Shown here: one piece after another, positions 17,402 to 26,541 of the stretch
How positions within the stretch are numbered: the stretch's first letter is position 1
Layout of the letters: every line of letters begins with the position of its first letter
Origin: CAWCJL01 sp963795775
GTDB taxonomy: Bacteria > Acidobacteriota > Terriglobia > Terriglobales > Acidobacteriaceae
Reading direction: 5' to 3'
Assembly (NCBI GenBank): GCA_963795775.1
Contig: CAWCJL010000004.1
Coordinates: forward strand, 248,001-312,000
DNA: 64,000 nucleotides
Notes under the pieces: model-generated
Seen by the model: only the letters and a program-made list of their open reading frames with translations
Told to the model about the DNA's origin: nothing
The model's database searches: none
Translations under genes and position numbers: made by a program

Positions 17402-18727
17402 ATGGCGAATTGGAGATACGTCGTGGGTCGCACTTGGCTGATTGCATTGGCATCCACCGGCTCGCTTCTAGCGGCCTCTACGCAGGCGGGAACCACACAG
17501 ACAGACGGACCAGCGGTACTGCTGCATCCGGCGCAGGTCTGGACGGCCGAGGACGCCACCGTGCATCCGGGCTGGGTCGTGCTGGTCCAGGGCAACAGGA
17601 TCGCCGCAGTCGGCCCGGCGGCCAGCGTGCATGCGCCCGCCGGGGCCAGCACCATCGATCTGCCGGGGACGACGGTGCTGCCGGGACTGATGGACCTCCA
17701 CTCACACCTGTTGCTCCATCCCTACAACGAGACGCTGTGGGATGACCAGGTCCTCAAGGAACCCGTGCCCTACCGTGTGCTCCGCGCGGGCAAGCAGGCT
17801 CAGGCGACACTGATGGCGGGTTTCACGACATTGCGTGACCTGGGAACAGAGGGCGCGGGCTACGCCGATGTCTCCATCAAGCGGGCCATCAACGAGGGCA
17901 TGATCCCCGGGCCGCGGCTGTGGGTGGTGACGCGGGCCATTGTGGCCACCGGCGCCTACGGGCCCGCCGCGCGGAACTACCGCGGCGATATCGAACTGCC
18001 GCAAGGGGCACAGGAGGCCACCGGCGAAACGCAGATTGTAGAAGCGGAGCGCGAGCAGGCAGCCCACGGCGCGGACTGGATCAAAGTCTATGCGGACTAC
18101 CGCACAGGTCCGGACGGATCCACGCGGCCGACCTTTTCCCAGGCGGAGCTGACCGCGCTGGTGGACGCCGCGCACAGCTCCGGCCGCAACGTGGCGGCGC
18201 ACGCGGCCAGCGACGAAGGCATGCGGCGCGCAGTGCTGGCCGGCGTCAGTACCATTGAGCATGGCAACGGTGGCACCGAGGCGACCTTCCGGCTCATGGC
18301 GGAGCGGCACGTTGCGTATCTGCCGACCATAACCGCCGTCGAGGCATACGGCGAGTACTTCGACCACTACGTGCCGGGCAAAACCCCGCCGACCGCGGAG
18401 ATGGAGCAGGAGAAGCGTGCCTTCCAGACGGCCCGGCGCCTGGGCGTGACGATCGGCTGCGGCAGCGACGTTGGCGTGTACAAGCATGGAGACAACTGGC
18501 GCGAGCTGGACTGGATGGTGCGCGACGGCATGACACCGGTCGAAGCATTGACAGCAGCAACTGTTACAGATGCGAAGATACTGGGCATGGAGAAGGAACT
18601 AGGGCAGTTGCGTCCCGGGATGCTGGCGGATGTGATCGCTGTCGAGGGCGATCCGACGAAGGAGATCACGGCGGTGAAGAACATCCGTTTCGTGATGAAG
18701 GACGGGAAGATATATCGCCGGCCCTAA
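17402..18727 (+). CDS. Exported metal-dependent amidohydrolase (imidazolonepropionase-like)
   Basis: A 441-residue protein with signal peptide. It has the amidohydrolase hallmark GLMDLHSHLLLH near residue 96-107 (metal-binding HxH), a Lys in WIKVYADY near 228, NVAAHA near 265, STIEHGN near 283 and GSDVGVYKHG near 354, the expected metal and catalytic residues. The C-terminal PGMLADVIAVEGDP is the small composite beta-domain typical of these enzymes. Related exported members act on prolyl or acyl-amino-acid peptides. It is divergent from the b561-like gene and convergent with the AsmA-like gene. Confidence 0.9.
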   Translation: MANWRYVVGRTWLIALASTGSLLAASTQAGTTQTDGPAVLLHPAQVWTAEDATVHPGWVVLVQGNRIAAVGPAASVHAPAGASTIDLPGTTVLPGLMDLHSHLLLHPYNETLWDDQVLKEPVPYRVLRAGKQAQATLMAGFTTLRDLGTEGAGYADVSIKRAINEGMIPGPRLWVVTRAIVATGAYGPAARNYRGDIELPQGAQEATGETQIVEAEREQAAHGADWIKVYADYRTGPDGSTRPTFSQAELTALVDAAHSSGRNVAAHAASDEGMRRAVLAGVSTIEHGNGGTEATFRLMAERHVAYLPTITAVEAYGEYFDHYVPGKTPPTAEMEQEKRAFQTARRLGVTIGCGSDVGVYKHGDNWRELDWMVRDGMTPVEALTAATVTDAKILGMEKELGQLRPGMLADVIAVEGDPTKEITAVKNIRFVMKDGKIYRRP

Positions 18728-18755
18728 GTTTTCGGCTTGAGCGCCAGAGAGCAGT

Positions 18756-20297
18756 CTACTTCGGATCGATCATCTTGCTGTGAATGGCGTATTTGCCGTC
18801 GCGGCCGGTGAGAATAACCGGCAGGTCCGTTCCGCCTCCCCCATCCTTTTTGCGGAAGAAGGGGGCGAGCGGCTTCAGCAGCACGGCCTTCCAGCCGGTG
18901 GTCACGTGGGAAAGATCCTTCTGCATACGGAGGTCACCCTGGAGGGCAGCCCGGGTATCGCGCAGGTCATAACGGCCATGCAGGTCCAGGAAAACGCCGG
19001 GAACCTGGCAGGTGACTTTGCGGAAATCGGCAAAGCCGCTTTGGACGGCAACGGTCGCGTCCAGCCGCGAAGGTGTCTCGTCCTGTTGCGGTGGCGAGCC
19101 CGCATTCTTCTCGGGCGTCCTTCCGTCCTCGGCCCTGACGCTCAGGTCAGTCATGCTCTTCTCGGTGTTGATATTGGTGAAACGGCCTGCAGGAATCAGA
19201 AATGTGCCCGTCATATGCAGGCGAGAAAGAAAATCGCCGGGCGGCGGAAGGAGTGTTGCGTGAGAGCGCAGGTGGATCGGCCCGCTCACCGGAAGTTCTC
19301 CGTGCACAAAGGGACGCATCAGGTCTTGTACCCGTCCCGTGACCACATCCAGATCGAGGTTAGTCACCTTCGGACTGCCCGCCACATCGCCGCGCGCATT
19401 CAGCGTAGTTTCATCCGTCCGCACTAGGAGATTCTGAATCGCCACGTCGCCCTTGGTCGCGTCCACCACGGTGCTGTACTGGGAGGTGATATCGGTTGGG
19501 TTCCCCTCGCCCACGCGGAACCCGCTTATCTCCGAATGACCGTTCACCACGATTTGGCTGAGCTGGCCCTTGAATTGGCCCTCTCCGGCGAGCGTGCCAT
19601 GGAGGGTGCCGATCCCGGTGAAGTCGCCGTTGGTAAAGGTGAAGTGGCCGGCAGCCGCGGTCTGGCCAAGCTGGTTCGGCAGCAAGGGGCCGAAGGTGCC
19701 GCTTGCGCGGATTTCGCCGCGAGGCACGGCGTTGGACATGACGACGCTGAAAGTCACGGTGTGTCCGCGCCGCACATTGCCGAGCCGCAGGTCACGGATG
19801 GGGTAGCGAAATAGCTTGCCGCTGCGCGACACCAGATCGAGCGTCGCGTCCTGGAGGTGAAAATTTGCAATGGTGGTCTGCCCTCCAGCAAAATCCTTTG
19901 CGCTGCCCGGCGGGAAGTCCTGCTTATTCGCCTCGCTCCCCGGGGGCGGGATGGTCACGTGGAGTTGATCGACATCGAAGCGTTGCACGCGATTTCGTAA
20001 CAGTAGAAGGTCACTGTACCTGCCCTCCACGATCAGCCGCCGCGCCGTGCCCACTGGAGGGATATTGCTCGCGGCAAACCGATGCAAGGTGAGCCCCTGG
20101 GCCACGAAGCCCGGGTGCGGAAAGAAGACCATGCGATAGCTGCGCATCTCGATGTGGCTGGCGAGGACCTTTTCCAGCACCGGCTGCATGCGCCCGCGGC
20201 GAAAAGGCCAGTGCAGCGCGGCGAAGGCCGCAATCGCCACAAGGCAGGCGAGGAGCACTCCCCCGGCCACTCCGAACGTGCGTGGTCGCATGCGCAT
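18756..20297 (-). CDS. AsmA-like inner-membrane protein
   Basis: A 513-residue protein with one N-terminal transmembrane helix (residues 8-28), then a long periplasmic beta-rich body. The early part, LEKVLASHIEMRSYRMVFFPHPGFVAQGLTL reduced to its pattern, and the repeated strand/turn units with SGTFGPL and NGHSEISGF suggest an AsmA/TamB-type repeating beta-groove chain. Such proteins are linked to phospholipid movement between membranes. The C-terminus ends PVILTGRDGKYAIHS. The gene stands alone between a convergent amidohydrolase and the peroxiredoxin; the start ATG 20297 puts the helix right at the N-terminus. Confidence 0.7.
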   Translation of the reverse strand: MRMRPRTFGVAGGVLLACLVAIAAFAALHWPFRRGRMQPVLEKVLASHIEMRSYRMVFFPHPGFVAQGLTLHRFAASNIPPVGTARRLIVEGRYSDLLLLRNRVQRFDVDQLHVTIPPPGSEANKQDFPPGSAKDFAGGQTTIANFHLQDATLDLVSRSGKLFRYPIRDLRLGNVRRGHTVTFSVVMSNAVPRGEIRASGTFGPLLPNQLGQTAAAGHFTFTNGDFTGIGTLHGTLAGEGQFKGQLSQIVVNGHSEISGFRVGEGNPTDITSQYSTVVDATKGDVAIQNLLVRTDETTLNARGDVAGSPKVTNLDLDVVTGRVQDLMRPFVHGELPVSGPIHLRSHATLLPPPGDFLSRLHMTGTFLIPAGRFTNINTEKSMTDLSVRAEDGRTPEKNAGSPPQQDETPSRLDATVAVQSGFADFRKVTCQVPGVFLDLHGRYDLRDTRAALQGDLRMQKDLSHVTTGWKAVLLKPLAPFFRKKDGGGGTDLPVILTGRDGKYAIHSKMIDPK

Positions 20298-20494
20298 TCA
20301 GATGGGAGGATGCGTCGCATGCTACTTACGTTGCGCGTCGCCGGCAGATGATGCGCCGTGCGCTGATTCGACAGTAACAACCGAAAGTGCGCGACAATTG
20401 CTGCGGCATGCGCTTACTGCGCCCCGCCGATGCTGCAGCCGCAGGGAGTGTATCGGGCTTCCGGGGAGAGAAACCCGATATCGCTCCCTGCCGC

Positions 20495-21136
20495 TTACTT
20501 TGCCTCCTGCGGCTGCGCCACGTAGCGGAGATAGGGGCGCACGGTGCGGATGCCGTCGGAGAACCTCTTCTTCGCATCCTCGTCGGAGACGGCATTGGAG
20601 AGGATGACATCTTCGCCGTGCTTCCAGTTCACGGGGGTCGCGACCTGATGCTTCGCGGTGAGTTGCAAGGAGTCAATCGCGCGCAGAACTTCGTCGAAGT
20701 TGCGCCCGGTCGAGGCTGGGTAGTTCAGCGAGAGCTTGACCTTCTTGTCCGGGCCGATCACAAAAACCGAGCGCACAGTGAGCGTGTCCGAGGCGTTAGG
20801 GTGGATCATGCCGTAGAGCGAGGCGACCTTACGGTCTGGATCAGCGATAAGGGGAAAATTGAGCGCTTGCCCCTGCGTCTCCTCGATATCTTTGTTCCAA
20901 AGGCCGTGGGCCTCGAGCGGGTCGCAACTGAGACCGATCATCTTGATCCCGCGCTTGTCGAACTCGGGCTTGATGCGCGCGAGATAGCCCAGCTCTGTCG
21001 TGCACACAGGCGTGAAGTTCTTCGGGTGGGAAAAGAAGAGGACCCACGAACCATCAATGTACTCGTGGAAGTGAATAGGACCCTCGGTGGAGTTGGCGGT
21101 GAAGTCGGGAACAATATCACCAATCTGTAAAGCCAT
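20495..21136 (-). CDS. 1-Cys peroxiredoxin (Prx6 family)
   Basis: A 213-residue thiol peroxidase. GGAGG lies six bases before ATG 21136. The peroxidatic Cys sits in NFTPVCTTELG near residue 45 and the Prx6-type SCDPLEAHGLW near 88. KVKLSLNYPASTGRNFDEVLR near 150 is diagnostic for the Prx6/AhpC-long class, and the C-terminal arm (VNWKHGEDVI, YLRYV) is present. It reduces hydrogen and alkyl peroxides in the cytoplasm. No reductase partner is adjacent. It is divergent from the GH16 gene across about 125 bases. Confidence 0.95.
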   Translation of the reverse strand: MALQIGDIVPDFTANSTEGPIHFHEYIDGSWVLFFSHPKNFTPVCTTELGYLARIKPEFDKRGIKMIGLSCDPLEAHGLWNKDIEETQGQALNFPLIADPDRKVASLYGMIHPNASDTLTVRSVFVIGPDKKVKLSLNYPASTGRNFDEVLRAIDSLQLTAKHQVATPVNWKHGEDVILSNAVSDEDAKKRFSDGIRTVRPYLRYVAQPQEAK

Positions 21137-21262
21137 GTTGTACCTCCTCGGTTGGTTCCGGTGAAACTCTATGTTAGACGAAATGCTGGCGCAGCCACAC
21201 CTTTCCTGTGCGTGAAAACGCGCCGCAGAGGCAGCGCTCAGGACGCTCCTGAGGAGAAGATG

Positions 21263-22126
21263 ATGCACGGACGTGACGCGCTTCGAAAGTTGGTGGCGCT
21301 GGGATTTCTGCTTGCGCCGGCAGGCCTGGGCCTGGCCGCGGAAGCCCACCAGAGCGGGGCGAACCTTCCCGCGGCCCCACAGGCCGGGTGGAAACTGTCG
21401 TGGAGCGATGAATTCAACGGTCCGGATGGCTCGCCGCCGGATCCGGGGAAGTGGTCAGTGGTGACGGGCGGTAACGGCTTCGGTAATCACGAGTTGGAGT
21501 ACTACACCAGCCGCCCGGAAAACGTGCAGGTGCGGGGCGGAAGCCTGGTGATTACCGCCCGCAAAGAGGCGTATACCGGCCCGGACGGTGTGCAGCGTGA
21601 CTACACCTCGGGCCGCCTGCAGACGAAGGGGCATTTCGCGCAAAAGTATGGACGTTTCGAAGCGCGCATCAAGATCCCGCACGGGAATGGACTCTGGCCG
21701 GCTTTCTGGATGCTGGGCGACGATGTGGACCGGGTGGGCTGGCCGGCGTGTGGCGAGATCGACATCATGGAAAATATCGGCACCGAGCCCGGAAAAGTGC
21801 ACGGCACCTTGCATGGTCCAGGCTATTCGGGAGGCAATCCACTTACCGGCGCCTACGCGCTGCCCGGCAAAGAGCGCTTTGCGGATGGCTTCCATATCTT
21901 CGCGGTCGATTGGGATCCCGCCGCGGTCCGCTTCTATGTAGACGGAAAGCTGTACGAGACACAGACGCCGGACAGCATCCCCAGCAGCAAGCACTGGGCG
22001 TTTGACCACCCGTTTTTTGTGCTGCTCAATCTCGCTGTGGGCGGCTCCTGGCCGGGCAATCCCGACGCGTCTACGACCTTTCCGGCGCAGATGCTGGTGG
22101 ACTGGGTAAGGGTGTACCGGCGGTAG
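21263..22126 (+). CDS. Secreted glycoside hydrolase family 16 (beta-glucanase-like)
   Basis: About 287 residues with a signal peptide. GAGGAG at 21251 favours ATG 21263 over the adjacent in-frame ATG 21260. The beta-jelly-roll has the opening WKLSWSDEFNGPDGSPPDPGKW and the GH16 catalytic motif GEIDIMENIG near residues 164-172, with Glu nucleophile, Asp and Glu acid/base. FHIFAVDWDPAAVRFYVDG and LLNLAVGGSWPG are typical laminarinase strands. It most likely cuts beta-1,3 or mixed-linkage glucans outside the cytoplasm. Confidence 0.95.
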   Translation: MHGRDALRKLVALGFLLAPAGLGLAAEAHQSGANLPAAPQAGWKLSWSDEFNGPDGSPPDPGKWSVVTGGNGFGNHELEYYTSRPENVQVRGGSLVITARKEAYTGPDGVQRDYTSGRLQTKGHFAQKYGRFEARIKIPHGNGLWPAFWMLGDDVDRVGWPACGEIDIMENIGTEPGKVHGTLHGPGYSGGNPLTGAYALPGKERFADGFHIFAVDWDPAAVRFYVDGKLYETQTPDSIPSSKHWAFDHPFFVLLNLAVGGSWPGNPDASTTFPAQMLVDWVRVYRR

Positions 22127-22183
22127 TGGGAGACGCGCGCTGCCTCGGTCGGCAGCCTAACTCGCGACTAAGTTCCGCCCCGT

Positions 22184-23272
22184 CTACGGCTCGTCCTTGT
22201 AGATGGAAATCTGCGGCTTGCCGCCTTCTGCCACGCGGGCGCGGTACATGCCGGGCGAGTTGAAGCTCCAGGCCATCTGCCCGTCGGGCGTGATGGCGAT
22301 CACGCCGCCGTCGCCCTTAAGAGCCGTGAGCTGCTTCTGGATCACGTCGTCTACCGCGGCCTGCAAAGGCATGTGCTCGTACTGCACCAGGGCGCAGACC
22401 TCCCGTGCGACGGTGAGACGGATGAAGTATTCCCCGGTCCCCGTGCCGGAAACGGCGCAGGACTGGTTGGAGGCGTAGGTGCCGGCCCCGATAATGGGCG
22501 AGTCGCCCACGCGGCCTTCCGGCTTGGCCTGAAGCCCGCCGGTGGAGGTCCCGGCAGCGATGTTGCCTTGGCGGTCGAGCGCGGCCACTCCCACAGTGCC
22601 CCACTTATGCGCGTCCGGCGGCTCGATCTGCGCCACAGGCGTTGCAGGCGCAGGCGGCGCTCCTGCCGGGCGCGGCGGAATCGGGCGGCCCTCCTGCTTG
22701 AGCTGCTTCACCAGGCCCTCCCAACGGCGTTCGGTGAAAAAGTAACTGGGCGGAACCTGTTCCAGGCCCTTGCTGGCGGCGAAGGCGTCCGCGCCGGGAC
22801 CGACAAACATGACATATTGCGACTGCTCCATGACCGTGCGCGCCAGCGTGATAGGGTGGCGGGTCCGGGTCACCTCGGCTACGGCACCTGCCTTCAGCGT
22901 CGCGCCGTCCATGATGGCTGAGTCCAGCTCGTTTTTACCGTCCGCGGTAAACACCGCGCCGCGGCCGGCGTTGAAGAGCGGATCGTCCTCGAGCACATGG
23001 ATGGCGGCCTCCACCGCATCGAGCGAGGAGCCGCCGCGGTTCAATACCGCCGCACCCGCATCCAGCGCCGTCTGCAGGCTGGCCCGGTAGGCCGCTTCCG
23101 TCTTCGCGTCCATGCTCTTGCGCTCAATGACACCGGCACCGCCATGGAGAATGATGGCCCAGTGATGGCCCGGCTGCGCAGCGGCTTGTGCAAAGGAAGC
23201 GGGAGCGGCAGGGAGGAGCATAAGAGCACCGGTGAGGAGAAAGCTGAACAACTTTGGTTTGGCATGGGTCAT
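22184..23272 (-). CDS. Secreted isoaspartyl peptidase/L-asparaginase (Ntn hydrolase), copy 2
   Basis: A 362-residue paralog of the protein at 12875-13966. ATG 23272 gives a normal signal peptide (KPKLFSFLLTGALMLLPAAP); the open frame extends upstream only by chance inside the neighbouring gene. Motifs: IILHGGAG, LEDDPLFNAGRGA, DSAIMDGATL, autocleavage HKWGTVGVA with the nucleophile Thr near residue 226, and VGDSPIIGAGTYA. It should mature into two chains and act on isoaspartyl peptides or asparagine in the periplasm. It lies 28 bases after the six-hairpin gene on the same strand, so the two may be co-transcribed. Confidence 0.92.
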   Translation of the reverse strand: MTHAKPKLFSFLLTGALMLLPAAPASFAQAAAQPGHHWAIILHGGAGVIERKSMDAKTEAAYRASLQTALDAGAAVLNRGGSSLDAVEAAIHVLEDDPLFNAGRGAVFTADGKNELDSAIMDGATLKAGAVAEVTRTRHPITLARTVMEQSQYVMFVGPGADAFAASKGLEQVPPSYFFTERRWEGLVKQLKQEGRPIPPRPAGAPPAPATPVAQIEPPDAHKWGTVGVAALDRQGNIAAGTSTGGLQAKPEGRVGDSPIIGAGTYASNQSCAVSGTGTGEYFIRLTVAREVCALVQYEHMPLQAAVDDVIQKQLTALKGDGGVIAITPDGQMAWSFNSPGMYRARVAEGGKPQISIYKDEP

Positions 23273-23300
23273 AAAAGTGGGACTCCTGACGAAAGGAACA

Positions 23301-25871
23301 CTATGCCACTTCGAAAGCGAAATGGGTCTGACTGCTGAATAGAGTGCGAGGCAGCACGATGCGATCACGCTGCACATTGCCGAGCGAAGAGGAGCGCAGG
23401 GCCGCGCCATTCGGAGGATGAATATGCAGGTGGATATCACCCGCGAAGCCGGGTGCGGCGTCGAGCGTGACGCGCCATCCTCCGCCCGGAGCGGCTTTCG
23501 TTTCCCAGGACACCGCGCCGAAGCGGGTGGGGCATTTGCGCACTGAAATGCGTTCTCCCGCGACAAACCATTGATTCGGAGCGGCCTTCTGCAGATGGCA
23601 TACCGCCGCATCGCTCTCCTCATAGCACAGCATCCAGCGCAATCCCATGGTGGGCTGCAGCGTGCTGTTGATGACCGCCGACCAGCCGTACGGACTCTGC
23701 TCCCCGGGATAGCTGCCCGGAAGGTAAGCATCTTCCGGCGAGTAGAAGTTGCCGCAATCGGCCGCATAGCACGCCAGCGCATACAACGTGAGCAGGAACG
23801 GCCGGTAGTCGTCCTGGCGGATGCGCACGGCGAGCGTGCCGTGCTCCATGAAGTTGCTGGTCCGCGCGACCGCGCCGTCGGTGTGCAGTCCACAAATCTG
23901 CAGGCCCGCGATCTCGCGATGTTTGAGATGGCCCAGGTCCAGCGCGGGATCGCCCCAGTCCGCCAGGAACCAGTCCTGCATAAAGCGATGGTTCTCGTAG
24001 CTGGAAAGCTCGGTCGGCTTGCGGTCCGTGTCGTTCGATTCAAACGGAGTAATGCCGGCGGTGCGCATCGCGCTGTTTCCAGCGGCGATGGTGGCGCGAA
24101 GCGAGCGTTCGATGTTGCCGCGCATCTCTGCCGCGATGCGGCGGTAGGCTTCTGCCGCGGCTGCGTGCTTCGCGTCGCCGGTCGCACCGAGTGTGTCAGC
24201 ATGCGCTATCACGCCGCGCCACGTCCAAGTGGCGTTCTGGAAATAATAGGGATGCGAGTCGGGCGAATCGTTGTTCGGGTCGCCCAGGTCCGCCTCTGGG
24301 GAGCCCCAGATCAGCCCGTATCTCCGGTCGCTCTCGGGAAAACGCTCCTTGCTGTAGCGATAGCGCGCGAGCACATAATCCAGCATCCGCGTGAGCACCG
24401 GCAGGCGCTGCTCGAAGGCGTCGCGGTCGCGGGTATACGCGTAGGCCCGCGCTGAGTTCAGCAGGAAAACCCCGGCATTCAGCGGCGCTTCCACCTGGTC
24501 CTGCGTGTTGTAGAGGAAGTTGCCGTCGGGCAGGATATAGCGATCGAGGTAATGCTGAAAATAGGGCTCGCTTTCGCGGGTCAGGTTCCAGAGCTGGTGT
24601 GCCCAGATGAATTCATAGTGCGCCACGGGAAAAAGCGCGTGACTCCTTTCCGGGATCTTGGTGTAGGCACCCTCGCCCACCTGGTAAGTCGGCTCCAGTC
24701 CGCGATAGGAACAGCGGGAAAGCACAATTCCGGCACGCGCGGAATTCAGCAGCCATTCGTCCGGGATTTCAACCGGCATGGTGTCGGCAAAGAAGCGATG
24801 CCAACGGTTCCAGCATCCGGCGATGGCACTGTAGAACTGCCCGGCACTGCAGTTCCAATAGATTTCGGTGTAAGTGCGTCCGTCCGGATCGGTAACCAGC
24901 GTGTGCTGCCCACCCGGCACGGCTGCCTGCCCCGGGGGGATGAGCAGGCGCACACGGGCCATCGGCCTGGCCTCTGTGCCCGGCGGCAGCACCATCATGA
25001 TCTCGTAACCGGCACTGTATTCCTGGTTCCAGACCCCGGTATGCGCTACCGGAAGATAGCCGCCCAGCAGCGTGCGCTTGCTCCAGCCGTGTTCATAGGC
25101 ATAGGCCTGCGGGTCCTCAAAGGGAGCGAAGTTCTCCGGATCGAGGACGGTGCCGGCGAGGTCCGGCGCCCAGGTCGCCTGCGGATTAGGCGGCAACTCA
25201 CGTGACTTGCCGCTGGCGTCGAGATACAGCGAGCGCAGCGGTCCACCCTCTTCATTGGCTACCAGGGACCAGCCGATGTATTCCGCACCCAATGCGGCGA
25301 CGTTTTCGTAACAGGGGTCCTCCTGCGAGTGGAGGATGTAAGTGCCGGGGACGTCCGGGCCCGGCACGTAGCGCGGAGCACGGACGAACTTCACCCCATG
25401 CGGCGTGCTGGTGGGCCGCGGACGAATCTTCGAGATATCGCCGATGTACTCCGGGACCTGCGCGATCACTCCGCCGCGCTCCGTTACATAGGCCAGAGCG
25501 CCGCGATGCGTCACCCGCTTCTCGAATATGGCTGTGGCCACGCCATTGATATCCGTGGCGGTTACAAATCGCCAGCCGCCGATGTGCTCTCCGGCTTTGA
25601 GCATCCGCTCTTCCGACCCATGCTTCGCGCGAAGGCTCTCTCCTGCGATGGCGCTGACAGAAGGCGGCGTGGCGAGCGCTTCCCTCTCCCCGGGCAGGAA
25701 CAGGGCATATTCATTGGGGATGCGGCCCGGCCGGTATTCGCCCGCACGCGGCAGAGCGCCGGTCAGCACAGCCTCAAACGGCTGAAACGAAGAGCTGAGG
25801 CCAACGGCCCCGAGCAGCTTCATGAAGTCGCGGCGGTCCAGAGGGTCGGATTGCGAAGTGCGCTGGCTCAC
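23301..25871 (-). CDS. Tat-exported six-hairpin glycosidase-like protein
   Basis: About 856 residues. The start is uncertain: GTG 25871 or TTG 25889, neither with a good ribosome site, but both retain the twin-arginine leader DRRDFMKLLGAVGLSSS. After a beta-rich N-terminal half, residues about 370-760 read as an (alpha/alpha)6 barrel: HYEFIWAHQLWNLTRESEPYF, NTQDQVEAPLNAGVFLLNSARAYAY and ENHRFMQDWFLADWGDP. Acidic clusters suit a retaining or inverting glycosidase of the six-hairpin superfamily. The C-terminus is a small beta-sandwich. The substrate is unknown. It is followed by the second isoaspartyl peptidase. Confidence 0.7.
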   Translation of the reverse strand: MSQRTSQSDPLDRRDFMKLLGAVGLSSSFQPFEAVLTGALPRAGEYRPGRIPNEYALFLPGEREALATPPSVSAIAGESLRAKHGSEERMLKAGEHIGGWRFVTATDINGVATAIFEKRVTHRGALAYVTERGGVIAQVPEYIGDISKIRPRPTSTPHGVKFVRAPRYVPGPDVPGTYILHSQEDPCYENVAALGAEYIGWSLVANEEGGPLRSLYLDASGKSRELPPNPQATWAPDLAGTVLDPENFAPFEDPQAYAYEHGWSKRTLLGGYLPVAHTGVWNQEYSAGYEIMMVLPPGTEARPMARVRLLIPPGQAAVPGGQHTLVTDPDGRTYTEIYWNCSAGQFYSAIAGCWNRWHRFFADTMPVEIPDEWLLNSARAGIVLSRCSYRGLEPTYQVGEGAYTKIPERSHALFPVAHYEFIWAHQLWNLTRESEPYFQHYLDRYILPDGNFLYNTQDQVEAPLNAGVFLLNSARAYAYTRDRDAFEQRLPVLTRMLDYVLARYRYSKERFPESDRRYGLIWGSPEADLGDPNNDSPDSHPYYFQNATWTWRGVIAHADTLGATGDAKHAAAAEAYRRIAAEMRGNIERSLRATIAAGNSAMRTAGITPFESNDTDRKPTELSSYENHRFMQDWFLADWGDPALDLGHLKHREIAGLQICGLHTDGAVARTSNFMEHGTLAVRIRQDDYRPFLLTLYALACYAADCGNFYSPEDAYLPGSYPGEQSPYGWSAVINSTLQPTMGLRWMLCYEESDAAVCHLQKAAPNQWFVAGERISVRKCPTRFGAVSWETKAAPGGGWRVTLDAAPGFAGDIHLHIHPPNGAALRSSSLGNVQRDRIVLPRTLFSSQTHFAFEVA

Positions 25872-25953
25872 CGCAGCATCATACGGCAAAGGCCGGGCTC
25901 ACCACCCGGCCTACACTCGCACCGCTCGCTCGCATGCACCGTCTCGCCGGTGG

Positions 25954-26454
25954 TTAACTGATCGGTTCGTCTGCCGAAGGCCCATAGGTCCCGGGTACCG
26001 GGATATTCAGCAGCCGGAGATACACCCCAAGTTGCGCGCGGTGATGGATGAGGTGATTCATGAATGCGGTGCGGTAGACCACCATGCGGGGTGCGTCGAT
26101 GACTGCGTGTCCGCTGAATATCATCTTCCATTGTTTCCGCAGATCGTCATCCGACGCGCCGGCGAGGTGGGCCCTGGCCTCGGCTGCTGCGCTTTCCAAA
26201 TCCGAAAGCAAGCGCGCCGTGGACTCAAAAGCCAGATCCGGGGATTTCTCTTTCGCGAAATCCAACCCATCCTTTGTGAGGATGTATGTGCAGAAGTTTG
26301 GCAGCCGGGCGACATGGACCGCGAGTCGCCCGATGGGCATCGACTTCTCGTGCGGTCTCCACTGCGGGTCCTGTTCGGGAATGCGTTCCAGCGTGCGGCG
26401 TGTGTTGGCGATCTCCACGTCATAGTCGAGCAGCAGAACTTCAGCAATGCGCAT
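25954..26454 (-). CDS. DinB-family protein
   Basis: A 166-residue four-helix-bundle protein; AAAGGA lies upstream of ATG 26454. It carries His in RLAVHVARLP near residue 48 and HLIHHRAQLGVYLRLL near 140, corresponding to the three-His metal site of DinB/YfiT-like proteins. WRPHEKSMPIGRL is the usual loop before the first His. Family members are thiol-dependent transferases or uncharacterised; the role here is not predictable. No operon partner. Confidence 0.85.
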   Translation of the reverse strand: MRIAEVLLLDYDVEIANTRRTLERIPEQDPQWRPHEKSMPIGRLAVHVARLPNFCTYILTKDGLDFAKEKSPDLAFESTARLLSDLESAAAEARAHLAGASDDDLRKQWKMIFSGHAVIDAPRMVVYRTAFMNHLIHHRAQLGVYLRLLNIPVPGTYGPSADEPIS

Positions 26455-26541
26455 GGCAGGTCCTTTGCGTCCTTGGGCGGCGGAAGAATGGTAGCAGAAG
26501 CACATTGCAATCCCGCCAGGATGGAAGCCCGTTCAGGAGAT

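Noticed and set aside
23273..24202. Long N-terminal extension of the second isoaspartyl peptidase
   Set aside because: The extension is low-complexity Arg/Ser/Pro, overlaps the six-hairpin gene and lacks homology; ATG 23272 yields a signal peptide.
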